64,000 nt of DNA, from positions 1-64,000 of the forward strand of contig NZ_JAHCMB010000051.1 of assembly GCF_019904155.1 (NCBI RefSeq), read 5' to 3'. Numbering within the stretch: position 1 is the stretch's first letter; the number at the start of each line of letters is the position of its first letter. A model generated the notes under the pieces. That model was not told the origin of the DNA and searched no databases. It saw nothing but the letters and a program-made list of their open reading frames with translations. Positions 37,401 to 46,884 of the stretch are shown here, piece after piece. The stretch comes from Paenibacillus sinensis. GTDB taxonomy: Bacteria; Bacillota; Bacilli; Paenibacillales; Paenibacillaceae. The translations under genes were made by a program, and so were the position numbers.

Positions 37401-40400
37401 CAGCCCTTCTCCATCACGATCGCTACAAGCGTGTCAGGCAACACGTTCCGTTCGCGCAGCAGCGCCGCAATCTCATCCGACAGGCGGTCCAGCTCGCCGT
37501 AGGTCAGGATGCGTCCCGAAGCGATGACGGCGAGCTGTTCCGGCCGCAATGCAGCCTGCCGTGTGAACAGCCCGTCCAGTGTATCGGGCGATAGCGGCGC
37601 CGCCGTCTCATTCGCCCTGCGCCTTGCCTCAAGCCGCGGAAGGTCGATCAGGCTCGCACGAACCGCCTGCCATGAACGCTCATCCTCCGCCAGCCTCAGA
37701 AGCAGCTTGCAATAGGCTTCGAACATATCCTCCAGCATCCCTTCCGGGAACAATCCCTCTACCGTATCCCAAATGAGGAGCAGCTCGCCGTCCTGCTCGA
37801 CAACCTGATGATCGAGCCACACCTGAGGTGTTTGGGTAATGTTGTACACCAGCTTGCCAAGCCATCGATCGCCTTCCCCATCCTCATTCCAGTTGTCAAC
37901 GCCAAGCGCGCTGGTGAAGACGATCGGCATGCTGCCGCCCGTATGAGCTCCGCTGCGTCTCGCCAGCTCGCGCTGAACCTGAACCCCTCCAACAAGAGGA
38001 TGATCCAGATCGTCCCACAGCCGCTGCTGCACGTTACGCGCCCGCTCCAGGAACGTGCAGCCGGATGCCATATCAACGGCAAGCAGCGTAAGCGACGTGA
38101 AATCGCCGACGAGTTCGCCGACTTGCGGATGAAGCGGGAGGCGGTTGAATTGAGTCAGATTGATTGTAAAAGCGGTGTTCCTGCTCCAGGCCGCCAGTGT
38201 CTCGGCATATGCTGCCAGCAGCAGCCCGGACGGAGACAGCCCGGCCCTGGCCGCTTCCTTGCGGAGCTTGTCCCATGTCTCGCGCTCCAGCCGGACATCT
38301 TGCCGGCAGAAACGCTGCCGTGTGATGGATTCCGGACTTTGCGCCAGCACCAGATCGGGAGCGGGAGGCAGATCGTCCAGACGATCCAGCCAATACTGAA
38401 GATCGCGCTTATAACGTTCGGTCGCTTTGAGCTGCTCCTGCGCCAGCACATAATCGCGGAAAGACAGTTCCAGCTCCGGCAGAGACCCTCCCGGATTGCG
38501 GTACAACCGCCCCCATTCGCTCAACTGATGAAACATGCTCCAGCCGTCAAAGAGCAAATTGTCGAAGCTGATCTGCAATCGCACCCGGTCGCCTGGCAGC
38601 AGTGCGGCACGAACCTCGAACAGCGGCCAGCTATCGGCGGCGAGCACCTGATGCGACATTTCCTCCCGTACGGCCATAAGTCGCATCTCCGTCTCTTCCG
38701 CGCTCCGCTCCCGCCAGTCCGCGACCCGAATCCGGTAGTCGGGCACATCCTGCAAGATTTGCTGCTCCTGCCCGCCGGGAAGCACGATCGCTCGCATCAT
38801 GCCATGCTGCCTGATCAGGGTCTGCCACGCCTGCTCTACCCGCATAATATCCAGTCCGATGCCTTCGATTTCAAAATAGCAATGCGTTGATACATTCCCC
38901 AGCGCATACACACCTTCCCGGCCCAGCCAATAGGCTTGCTGGATATCCGTTAGCGGGAAAGGAAGATGCTCTTGCCCGGCTGCCGGCACCAGCTGTGGTA
39001 AACCGGCGGAATCGCCGTAGTGCCCCCCGGCCTCAAGCAGCGCTTCAACGCGCTCCGCCAGTCCGGCAATCGTCGGCGCTTCGAACAGGCTCCCAAGCGG
39101 GAGCTGTATGTTCAGCCGTTCGCGCACGCGGGAGATCAGCTTCACCGCCAGTAGCGAATCACCCCCAAGCGAGAAGAAGTTATCGCTTGCCCCAATATCC
39201 GTATTGCCCAGAATGCTGAACCAGATATCGGCAAGCTCGCGCTCTACCGGTGTGCGCGGCAGCGTCTCCGTTACCGCCTGACCAGTCTTCTGCCAGTTTA
39301 CGGGAGACGGCAGCGCCCGGCGATTCACCTTGCCGTTGCCGTTTAGCGGCAGCCGTTCCAGCGGGAACAGGACAGCAGGCAGCATATAGTCCGGAAGTCT
39401 GCTGCTCAAATAATCAGCCAACCGCTGCGGATTAAAGCGCCTTATGCGAGCTGGAGCCTGCGCGGCAATAACATGCATCCCGTAAACATCCGCCGGTTCA
39501 TCCGGCCCGGGGAACAACGCAGCCGCCGTGTATTCCTTACCAGCAAGCAGCTGCTTCCACTGCTCTGCCGCAAGGAGAGGCTGCTTCGTCATCTGCCGCG
39601 CATCCTGAAAGCGCGTGAAGCCATCCTCCAGAAAGGCCGTTGTGATCTGCTGCAGCCGACTGTTTCGGGTCATCTCAAGCGCCAGCAGCAGCCCTCCGGG
39701 AGCAAGCAGCGACCGGACATTGGCAAGGGAGGATTCGATATTGCGGGCACGGTGCAGCGAATCCGAGGCAAGCACAATATCGTAGCTGTGCGCGGCGAAT
39801 CCCTGCTCCATCGGCGAACGGTCAAGATCAAGCAGCTGACAGGTAACATGGGCGCCAATGGCTCCAAGCCTCTTCTCCGTTCCACGGAGAAAATGTGCCG
39901 ATGTATCCGTCAACGTATACGACGCTTCATCCTCCCCCCGCCGCTCAAGGCAGGAGAGCATCGTCCGCGTCAAGCTGCTGCTGCGCGCCCCGATTTCAAT
40001 TATGCGCAGCCGTCCCTGGCTGGCCTTCTGCCGTACAGCAGAGTCAATCAACAGCCCAGCAAGCCCGAGACGCATGTTCATTCCCGGCATTGCCTCCATG
40101 AGCCGCTCTGGCGACAGATCGGCATCCTTCGGGAAGAACACCTCCAGCGGATCGGTCTTGCCCTGCAGCAGATCGGCGCTGCTGCGGCCGACCTCTTGCA
40201 AATACGCTGCAATAGCCTGCGCCGGACTACCGGCACACTCCGAGTCCGCTTCCGCCGCTACGGCCGCAGCCCGGGCAAGCCCGAATACACCAGGCGCATG
40301 CTGACGCACACAGCCTCCCGCTCCCAGCTCCTCCAGCCAGCGCTCCATCATGGCGCGGTATCGCGGCTGAATCTGCCCGTGATGGATGAGATCATCCAGC

Positions 40401-43400
40401 GTATATACCTCATCCCCACGGTTAAAAATGCCCAGCTTCTGAAGTGCCAGCAGCATATGCCGAGCGCTCAATTGTTCGGTCAGCTCCCGGAATCGGGCAT
40501 ATTCATCCGGCGCAACCGCCTCCGGCAGACTCTGGAAAGTCCGCTGACGGCCCGCCTCTAGTACAGACGACCACAGCGCTTGCGCTTGCTCGTCGCTGAC
40601 GGATTCCTCATCCATGAGGAAGTGCCCGCCTCCTGTATCCGGGACAACGTAACCAATGAGACGCTTTGATCCGGGCAGATGCTCTGCCGCCGTCACAACG
40701 GCGTCAGACACGCCGGGATGTCCTTTCAGCGCCGTTTCAATTTCGCCCAGCTCGATGCGGTGGCCGCGTATTTTAACCTGATCATCCCTGCGGCCCAGAA
40801 ACTCGATAATCTTTCCCGGCCAGTACCGCCCCAAATCCCCCGTCCGGTACCAGCGCGAGCCATTCCACATCACAAAACGCCCAGCGGTCAGCTCCGGATC
40901 GCCACGATAGCCTTGTGCGACACCGGCTCCACCGATCCACAATTCTCCGCTCACCCAATCGGGACAGTCCCTTCCCTTGTTATCCACTACCCGGTACAAT
41001 TGATTGGAGAGCGGCCGTCCATACGGAATCGAAGTCCAGCTGTCAGGCAGCGGCAAGCTTACGTCATAATAATTGGACCAGATCGACGCCTCCGTCGCCC
41101 CGCCCATTGCCACTACCCCGCTGTTATCCGCAGTCTTCTGCAAGCGTTCCGGCAAATCCAGACTGATCCAGTCGCCGGAGAGCATCGCAAGGCGAAGCGA
41201 AGGGAGTGTCCGCCCTGAGCTGTCCGCAGCTGCAAGCAGCATATCCAGCAGCACCGGTACCGAATTCCACAGCGTTATTTCATAGCGCAGACACTGCTCC
41301 AGCCAATAATCCGCATCACGGCGTCTCTCCTCCGGAATCAGGACAAGCGAGCCGCCAGCGCCGAGCAGTCCGAACAGATCATAGACGGATAAATCGAAAT
41401 CCAGGGCGGATACCGCAAGCATTTTATCGCTGGAGCTTACATCGTAGCGCTGATTGATGTCGGCAATCGTATTCCACGCAGCAGCATGACTAATTTCAAC
41501 CCCCTTAGGTTCGCCCGTTGACCCCGAGGTAAAAATAATATAGGCCAGCTGCGCCGCATCGACTTCAATCGGCTCCGTCAGCGGAGCGGCGGCGAGCGCA
41601 TCCTCCATTTCCAGCACTTCCTCCACGCCGTGCCATCCGGCTGCTGAATTCTCGTCGCTTGAGCTGGCTAGAACGCAGCGAATCCCCGCCTTGCGATGAA
41701 TCGCTTGCCGTCTGGCAGACGGCTGCGAGATGCCAACAGGCACGTAGCAGGCTCCTGCTGCCAGAATCCCAAGCACCGCAGCAACCTGCCCGAGTCCGCG
41801 CGGCAGCGTGACGGCAACCGCATCCCCTCTTTGTACCCCTTTTTCCAGCAAAAAGGCGGCAACCCGCAGCGCCTGCCGGGACAATTCACCATAGGACCAC
41901 ATCATTCCCGAGGCGCTATCAATGATCGCCGGCTGTTCCGGCTGCATAGCGGCCATGCGGAAAAATGGCGTGTGCAAGGGAGCTGCCGGCTCCATACGCT
42001 GTGCTGTTTGGTCAGTTTCTATCCGCCTAACTGCTTGGCTGTCCTCTATTGGCCGAACCGCCTGGCTTGCGTCCATAGCCCGGTCCGCTTCGCTTGGCCC
42101 CATACACCGGGTCGCTTGGCTTGCGTCCACAAGACCGGTTGTTCCATTTCCATCCTCAACTTCCGCCGCCCGGTCTGCCCGTTCTGTCTCCCACAGCACA
42201 TCGACCGAATCGGACCAGTCATTGGAGCGCCCGGTAAGCCAGACCATCAGAGTACCCAGCGCGCCGAACATATCGTCAAGAAGTCCTTCGGGGAATAGCT
42301 CATCGACGGAATCCCATGATAGAAGCAGCCCGCCATCCATTTCGTAGATCTGAAAATCGAGCCACACCTGAGGAGTCTGCGAAATCATATAGCCCAGCTT
42401 GCCGAGCGTATTCAGACATTCCCCGTTAAGCAGCGGCGTGCCCAAGTTGCAGGCAAACACGACCGGAGCGAAATCCCTCTCGCCCGGATGAAGGCGCGCT
42501 AACTCCCGCTGCAGCTGAACACCGGAATAGGCGGCATGCGCCACATCCTCATGGAAACGGGACTGAATATCCTTCACTCGCTGTACAAAAGGCTGCGAGG
42601 TCTCGCAGTCAACGGACAGCAGCAGCAAATTTGTGAAATCTGCCACGACTTCATCAATGCCCGGCTCGCCGCTCTGCCGATCGAACAGCGGAATATTCAC
42701 GAGAAACCGGGATTGGGTGCTGAACCGGTCCAGCACTTCTGCATAGGCGGCAAGCAGCACCATCGCCGGTGTAACTCCACTCGCAGCCGCCCGTTTTTGC
42801 AGCAGCTCCCACTTCTCCGGCTCCACAATGAATGAACGTCTGGAGAAGACAGGCTGCTTCACCGTCTCCGGTCTGACCCTTAACGGCAAGCCCGGAGCAG
42901 ATGGCAGCCCGGGAAGGCGCTGCTGCCAGTACTCCGCCGCTCTTTCTAACTCCGCAGCGCGGCGGGCTTCTTCCCTCCCGAGATAGGCGGCGAAGCTCCA
43001 GTTCTTCGGCGCAGCAGGCTCAACGCCCCGCGCATAAGCCGCGGCCAAATCCCGCAGCACAATATGCAGGCTCTGCACATCGGCTGAGAGCAAATCAATA
43101 TCGAAGTGGAGGCGGGAGCGGCCTTCCGTCAGCAGACTTAACGCCAATCCGGCTACCTGGCCCTTCTCCACTTCAAGGCGCCGATGCGACAGCTGTTTCC
43201 GTATCCCGGACAGCTCCCGCTGGCGTTCATCCTCCGGACAGTGCCGCAGATCATACACAGTCAGCGATCCCGCACAGGCTTGCTCCATCAGCTCTTGCCG
43301 TCCATCCGGCAAATACCGGGTGCGAAGGCTGCCGTGATGGTCCTGCACCTGCCACCACGCCCGTTCCAGACGGTCTGCCTCAAGGCCATTCCCGTCCAGC

Positions 43401-43825
43401 TCCAGATAGGCATGACAGCCAACGCCGCCGAGCGGCTGATCATCGCGCCTGCCGATCCAGTACGCATGCTGTACATCTGTCAGCGGAAACGGCTCATTTG
43501 TTGGCACAGGCTCACCCGGCCCATTATGATTATCTGCGTTGTTATCCGTATCAATTGCTTGATTATCACGGTTGAGTAAAGCCCACCAGTCGCAAAATCG
43601 GGGCGAAGCAATCAGCTCGGCGAAGGTGACGGAACCCCCCATACGCCGCCAATTGCTGACCATTCGCATCATTTGCAGTGAATCCAGTCCCAGTTCGATC
43701 AAATTTTGCCCATCTTCAAAATCGAGAGACTCCGGCAGCATGCTTTGAACTTGCCGCCGCATCTCCTCATAGCTCAAGGAAGATTCGGAGGCATTCGCCA
43801 AGTCCGGTTTCAGCTTCCCGTTCAT
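34463..43825 (-). CDS. NRPS: ArCP-Cy-A(E-like)-PCP-Cy-A(E-like)-PCP, two cysteine modules
   Basis: 3120 residues. An aryl carrier domain (Ser49 in LIELGLDSL) accepts salicylate. Module 1: Cy about 108-550 (DLLSADVQS), A about 620-1510, PCP about 1525-1595 (LGGDSL). Module 2: Cy about 1618-2055 (DNLLFDGWS), A about 2070-3015, PCP about 3030-3100 (MGGDSL). Both A domains carry cysteine-type codes (D, L, Y, N, L, S, M or L, I, W). Each is interrupted by a methyltransferase-like domain with a broken SAM motif (EIGARSSS at about 1278, EIGTRSGG at about 2790) and a shared LHRA motif (His1358, His2868), as expected for the epimerase-type insertions of PchE and HMWP2. The C-terminal EYEEGVI could dock with the next NRPS. 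Confidence 0.93.
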   Translation of the reverse strand: MNGKLKPDLANASESSLSYEEMRRQVQSMLPESLDFEDGQNLIELGLDSLQMMRMVSNWRRMGGSVTFAELIASPRFCDWWALLNRDNQAIDTDNNADNHNGPGEPVPTNEPFPLTDVQHAYWIGRRDDQPLGGVGCHAYLELDGNGLEADRLERAWWQVQDHHGSLRTRYLPDGRQELMEQACAGSLTVYDLRHCPEDERQRELSGIRKQLSHRRLEVEKGQVAGLALSLLTEGRSRLHFDIDLLSADVQSLHIVLRDLAAAYARGVEPAAPKNWSFAAYLGREEARRAAELERAAEYWQQRLPGLPSAPGLPLRVRPETVKQPVFSRRSFIVEPEKWELLQKRAAASGVTPAMVLLAAYAEVLDRFSTQSRFLVNIPLFDRQSGEPGIDEVVADFTNLLLLSVDCETSQPFVQRVKDIQSRFHEDVAHAAYSGVQLQRELARLHPGERDFAPVVFACNLGTPLLNGECLNTLGKLGYMISQTPQVWLDFQIYEMDGGLLLSWDSVDELFPEGLLDDMFGALGTLMVWLTGRSNDWSDSVDVLWETERADRAAEVEDGNGTTGLVDASQATRCMGPSEADRAMDASQAVRPIEDSQAVRRIETDQTAQRMEPAAPLHTPFFRMAAMQPEQPAIIDSASGMMWSYGELSRQALRVAAFLLEKGVQRGDAVAVTLPRGLGQVAAVLGILAAGACYVPVGISQPSARRQAIHRKAGIRCVLASSSDENSAAGWHGVEEVLEMEDALAAAPLTEPIEVDAAQLAYIIFTSGSTGEPKGVEISHAAAWNTIADINQRYDVSSSDKMLAVSALDFDLSVYDLFGLLGAGGSLVLIPEERRRDADYWLEQCLRYEITLWNSVPVLLDMLLAAADSSGRTLPSLRLAMLSGDWISLDLPERLQKTADNSGVVAMGGATEASIWSNYYDVSLPLPDSWTSIPYGRPLSNQLYRVVDNKGRDCPDWVSGELWIGGAGVAQGYRGDPELTAGRFVMWNGSRWYRTGDLGRYWPGKIIEFLGRRDDQVKIRGHRIELGEIETALKGHPGVSDAVVTAAEHLPGSKRLIGYVVPDTGGGHFLMDEESVSDEQAQALWSSVLEAGRQRTFQSLPEAVAPDEYARFRELTEQLSARHMLLALQKLGIFNRGDEVYTLDDLIHHGQIQPRYRAMMERWLEELGAGGCVRQHAPGVFGLARAAAVAAEADSECAGSPAQAIAAYLQEVGRSSADLLQGKTDPLEVFFPKDADLSPERLMEAMPGMNMRLGLAGLLIDSAVRQKASQGRLRIIEIGARSSSLTRTMLSCLERRGEDEASYTLTDTSAHFLRGTEKRLGAIGAHVTCQLLDLDRSPMEQGFAAHSYDIVLASDSLHRARNIESSLANVRSLLAPGGLLLALEMTRNSRLQQITTAFLEDGFTRFQDARQMTKQPLLAAEQWKQLLAGKEYTAAALFPGPDEPADVYGMHVIAAQAPARIRRFNPQRLADYLSSRLPDYMLPAVLFPLERLPLNGNGKVNRRALPSPVNWQKTGQAVTETLPRTPVERELADIWFSILGNTDIGASDNFFSLGGDSLLAVKLISRVRERLNIQLPLGSLFEAPTIAGLAERVEALLEAGGHYGDSAGLPQLVPAAGQEHLPFPLTDIQQAYWLGREGVYALGNVSTHCYFEIEGIGLDIMRVEQAWQTLIRQHGMMRAIVLPGGQEQQILQDVPDYRIRVADWRERSAEETEMRLMAVREEMSHQVLAADSWPLFEVRAALLPGDRVRLQISFDNLLFDGWSMFHQLSEWGRLYRNPGGSLPELELSFRDYVLAQEQLKATERYKRDLQYWLDRLDDLPPAPDLVLAQSPESITRQRFCRQDVRLERETWDKLRKEAARAGLSPSGLLLAAYAETLAAWSRNTAFTINLTQFNRLPLHPQVGELVGDFTSLTLLAVDMASGCTFLERARNVQQRLWDDLDHPLVGGVQVQRELARRSGAHTGGSMPIVFTSALGVDNWNEDGEGDRWLGKLVYNITQTPQVWLDHQVVEQDGELLLIWDTVEGLFPEGMLEDMFEAYCKLLLRLAEDERSWQAVRASLIDLPRLEARRRANETAAPLSPDTLDGLFTRQAALRPEQLAVIASGRILTYGELDRLSDEIAALLRERNVLPDTLVAIVMEKGWEQVAAALGILKAGAAYLPLDPSYPKARLHEILEDGGVKVALTQSWIDGGLAWPEGIERLQADRITPGEHAKTAPGSASRPENLAYVIYTSGSTGKPKGVIIDHRGAVNTVLDINRRFGVGCGDRVLSLSSLNFDLSVYDVFGLLAAGAAIILPEAESLRDPARWLAWMEQEQVTLWNTVPAFMQMLLEHACGGAKDTARKPDQQLPQALRLVLLSGDWIPLDLPERIRGLFRNAQVAGLGGATEASIWSNCFVIEDIKSEWKSIPYGYPLANQRYYVLNELLEDCPVWVPGGLYIGGTGLARGYWRDEDKTRERFILHPRTGERLYSTGDKGRYLPDGCLEFLGREDYQVKIRGHRIELGEIEAAMKQLPGVKEAVVLVAGEEAGEQRLTGYVVGQVEQIGQIERIEQVGQIGQIGNLEQMGKDVLDSNPELELFELKSADAETLRRCRQELEAAEQLTMKRLLSAADPEAIAAYRYELESASICAIRDAFIGCGLYTREGERCSQHELMRRMKVQPRYETLLLHWLAALVEDGWLEREPSDMYTAIRPLSREMPAGRAAEVLERHPGLAMKIEQVHRLFRESRASITGLLQGGIEPLELFLEKDTFLTPEALHPYNAAAPFYNELLQALFRTIIHAHHPDKPLRVLEIGTRSGGFADILAPLLPAGRGHHYMYSDESDFFIERARAGHSQADLLEYMRFDMNENPQTQGCEPHLYDVVVADNTLHRAVKIGAMLKHLRQLLAPGGILLFTEAVEDSTLLLTTAGFFEDGFSRFEDERQHRQLPLLPGERWKELLQEAGYRLVGGSPEAELASEIYGQQLFIAQAPETAAHLVPERLGDVLRRRLPDYMVPAALMLLDELPLSANGKVDRKALAALGLRMERPAAKAGVLPVTELQRQLAALWQEVLGCGEPGLEDSFFHMGGDSLRAIQCVNAMKERLGIEMTLQQLFAAPTLGGLAELIEALHEAADKIEYEEGVI
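36139..36222. repeat. In-frame Gln-Ile-Gly repeat in the first NRPS gene
   Basis: Degenerate 9-base units encode QIGQIERIEQVGQIGQIG at about residues 2535-2562, between the A8 region of the second adenylation domain and its inserted domain. It looks like a slippage-expanded linker. Confidence 0.8.
42004..42138. repeat. In-frame DASQAV-type repeat in the first NRPS gene
   Basis: Imperfect units of about 30 bases encode VDASQATR, MDASQAVR, EDSQAVR and ETDQTAQR at about residues 563-607, in the linker between the first Cy and A domains. Confidence 0.75.
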
Positions 43826-43861
43826 ACTGGATTCCCCCTTTCTTCATCAAGACAAGTCCAA

Positions 43862-46855
43862 TCATTGACGCGCGGTTTCCTGTTCGGCGCTGGAAGCAAC
43901 CAGTCTTGCCGAGAAGCTGCTCAGCTTCTCCCTTGTCTCCTCCAGCTCGCGGGCCGGCAGTGACATGCCGACAACACCGGCTCCGGCCTGGAGCCATGCG
44001 GCTCCATCCTGCTGGAAGATCGTCCGCAGTACGAGAGCGGCATCCAGCGCCCCGCTGCTGTCCACGGTCAGAACGGAGCCGCTGTACAGATTCCGGGGCT
44101 GATCTTCGATCAGGCCGATCGCCTCGATCGCTTCCCTTTTGGGGATGCCGGAGGCGGTCACCGCCGGGAACAACACCCGTAACGCGTGCCAGGCGCTGCA
44201 GCCATCCTTCAGCTTGCCTCTCAGCCGGGAGCCCAGATGCTGCACCGTTCCCCGGTTCATAACGGACATGAAGTCACTGACCACAATGGTGCCGCTATCG
44301 CATACCTGCTCTAGTTCCTCGAACGCCAGCTTGACGGATACAGCATGCTCCGCAATCTCCTTCGGATCATTGATTAACTCGGTTCTCAGCCTGTTCTCTT
44401 CGTACTTGCTGCTGCCGGCGGAGCGCGTACCCGCCAGCGGAAGTGTACTAATCCAGCCGTGAGCGTCAACCTCGACGACGGTCTCCGGGCTGAATCCGGC
44501 CGCTTGCAAGCCGCCCAGATTCAGGAGATACGATCGCGCCGGATTGTTGGCCCGCCGGCCCGCCACATAACTCGCAACCATGTCAAGCTCGCGGTTAAGC
44601 GGAATCCTCCGGGACAGGATTACCTTCTGATAACGGCGCTGCCGGATATCCTCCACGGCTTGTCCCACCTTGCCGAGATAGGCTTCGGCACCACTGGTGG
44701 CTGCTTCCGGACAAGCCGCTCCGGCCCGATCCAACCTGCACGCAAGCTGCTGTGCTAATCTCCCGTTCAGCAGCGATTCAACGATCTGCTTCAGCATGTC
44801 AAGCTGTTCCCGGGCAACAGCCCGGAGCAGCATTTCACCGCCGCGGAAGCGCACTTCGGCCTCGGGGATGCACAGCTTCAGCAGACATGGATTTTCGTTA
44901 AGAAGCGGCAAGCCCTGATAGTACCGGGCCAGTGAGAAATTCGCAATGCCGTAGGCTCGCCAGTCCGGGAGCGGGACCCCGCTCAATGCTTGCTGAAGCC
45001 CCTCACTCAAGTCGAGATTCGGCAGCCGCAGCGTATGCGATCCCGTCTGCAGAGTAATGAAATCACTGTCGGCAGTCAGCATGGTATGAATGCCGAGGCC
45101 GATCGAAAGCTCGTCCCGGTTCTCATAGAGTACATATTGATCATACAGACCGCAATCGATGAGCTGTGCCGCCACCAGATGAACATCGCCTGCAAAGGCA
45201 ATCGTTGTCTCCCAATAACGCATCTCTACGCCGTCCACTTCTGCTGCTGCCACGGATTGCAGTGAGGAAGCCATCTGTCTGAGTTTGGTTTTATCCACTT
45301 TACCGACACTGGTCAGCGGCCAGCCGGCAACGAACATTATTTGATCCGGCATTTTGTAGCGGGCTATCCCCTTCTCCCGCAAGAAACGGTGCAGATCAAG
45401 CAGGCCCGGCTCCTGAGAGTCCGTGATAACGCAAGCACAGCTTCGCTCCCCGAGCCGCTTGTCGGGCAGGCCCACGATAACGATGTCCTTCACACTCGGA
45501 TGCTGAAGCAGCAGGGACTCGATTTCGGCCGGATCGATTTTTTCCCCTGCACGGTTAATCTGCTCTTTGATCCGCCCGCCGATTTGAATATGGCCTGCGG
45601 GTGTCCATCTGGCAAGATCTCCGGAACAGTAATAGCCCTCTGCCGTAAAGGACTTGCGGTTCTGTTCGGGTGCCCTATAGTAGCCGGTAATCGTATAGGG
45701 CCCGCGGACCATCAGCTCCCCGAACTGCCCCGGGGCAGCCTCGGACCCGTGCTCATCGACAATTCGGATCTCGTCCTGCTCCGACAGCGGCTTGCCCTGG
45801 CTGCTCCATATCGCCATATCATCATCATCCAGCGCCGTACAGCAGATCAACCCTTCCGCCATGCCAAACACCTGCTGCAGCCGGCAGCCCAGCTCCGGCA
45901 TAATCCGCCGCGCAAGCGACTCCTCAAGCATCGCCCCCCCGACCTGCACCACCTCCAGACTGGAAAGGTCACTTGCCTTGTTCCACTCCAGCTCCTCAAG
46001 CCACAATTTAACGAGGGCGGGCACAAGTGATGTAATCGTGACGCGCTCACGCTCAATCAGCGGAAAAGCTTCATCACAGCTAGTAGTCGCACACATGACC
46101 ACTTTGCCGCCAGTGGCAAAGATGCCCATAATGCCGGGGCAGCACAGCGGAAAATTGTGGGCGACCGGCAGCACCGCCAGATAAATGCTATGCTCGCTCA
46201 ATCCGGCCCGCCTCGCGGCAGCCTCGGCATTATAGAAATAATCGGCATGACTTCGCGGAATGAGCTTGGGTGTGCCGGTCGTACCGCCGGACAGCAGCAG
46301 GAGCGCTATATCCGAAGGCTCCGGTCCGCTCAGCTCCATCGGCGGCCTGATCACATCGGCGAGGCGGATAGCCTCCGCGCTGTTCCCGTCAACAATCAGA
46401 TTTCTGACGCAAGCATGGCTGCTCAGCAGCTTACGGGCCATCGCAGCATAATCGAAGCCCATCCATGTATCCGGCACGATATAGGCAACCGGCTGCGCGA
46501 GGCTGAAAATCCCGTCCAGCTCCCCTTCCCTATGGGCAGGCAGCGCAAGTACAGGCAGAGCGCCGATTCGAAACAAGGCGAAGCAGCTGGCCACGAACGA
46601 TATACGATTCGGAAGCTGGATGACAACGTTGTCGCCCTTTCCGATGCCCAGTTGGGCAAAACCGGCCGCCAGCTCATCTACCCGGCGATCCAGCTCCCTG
46701 TAGGATATCCTCTTGTCGCCCTCTACTATAGCAGTGCTGCCGCCATATCGGTTGGCCCATACTCTCAAATGCTGTCCGAGCGTTAATGGCTGATACAGAC
46801 CCAGCCACTCCTTCCGGGAAGCGTGATTGCCCAGCTCTTTGTTACTGTTCAACAT
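43862..46855 (-). CDS. Fused salicyl-AMP ligase and salicylate synthase
   Basis: 997 residues with two enzymes. Residues 1-545 are an aryl-AMP ligase of the DhbE/YbtE type: LSGGTTGTPKLIPRSH, AHNFPLCCPG, CSGDLARW and the A10 lysine in SVGKVDKTKL. The cysteine at the DhbE Ser240 position (second C of LCC) is typical of salicylate rather than dihydroxybenzoate enzymes. Residues 560-997 are an Irp9/MbtI-type salicylate synthase: QKVILSR with the general-base lysine, PLAGTR, FPAVTASGIPK and AGAGVVGMS. The protein should convert chorismate to salicylate and load it on the aryl carrier domain of the next gene. In pyochelin, yersiniabactin and mycobactin pathways these are separate proteins. GAGGAGGAG precedes the ATG. 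Confidence 0.93.
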   Translation of the reverse strand: MLNSNKELGNHASRKEWLGLYQPLTLGQHLRVWANRYGGSTAIVEGDKRISYRELDRRVDELAAGFAQLGIGKGDNVVIQLPNRISFVASCFALFRIGALPVLALPAHREGELDGIFSLAQPVAYIVPDTWMGFDYAAMARKLLSSHACVRNLIVDGNSAEAIRLADVIRPPMELSGPEPSDIALLLLSGGTTGTPKLIPRSHADYFYNAEAAARRAGLSEHSIYLAVLPVAHNFPLCCPGIMGIFATGGKVVMCATTSCDEAFPLIERERVTITSLVPALVKLWLEELEWNKASDLSSLEVVQVGGAMLEESLARRIMPELGCRLQQVFGMAEGLICCTALDDDDMAIWSSQGKPLSEQDEIRIVDEHGSEAAPGQFGELMVRGPYTITGYYRAPEQNRKSFTAEGYYCSGDLARWTPAGHIQIGGRIKEQINRAGEKIDPAEIESLLLQHPSVKDIVIVGLPDKRLGERSCACVITDSQEPGLLDLHRFLREKGIARYKMPDQIMFVAGWPLTSVGKVDKTKLRQMASSLQSVAAAEVDGVEMRYWETTIAFAGDVHLVAAQLIDCGLYDQYVLYENRDELSIGLGIHTMLTADSDFITLQTGSHTLRLPNLDLSEGLQQALSGVPLPDWRAYGIANFSLARYYQGLPLLNENPCLLKLCIPEAEVRFRGGEMLLRAVAREQLDMLKQIVESLLNGRLAQQLACRLDRAGAACPEAATSGAEAYLGKVGQAVEDIRQRRYQKVILSRRIPLNRELDMVASYVAGRRANNPARSYLLNLGGLQAAGFSPETVVEVDAHGWISTLPLAGTRSAGSSKYEENRLRTELINDPKEIAEHAVSVKLAFEELEQVCDSGTIVVSDFMSVMNRGTVQHLGSRLRGKLKDGCSAWHALRVLFPAVTASGIPKREAIEAIGLIEDQPRNLYSGSVLTVDSSGALDAALVLRTIFQQDGAAWLQAGAGVVGMSLPARELEETREKLSSFSARLVASSAEQETARQ

Positions 46856-46884
46856 GGTTCTCCTCCTCGCTTCTCATCCATGTA

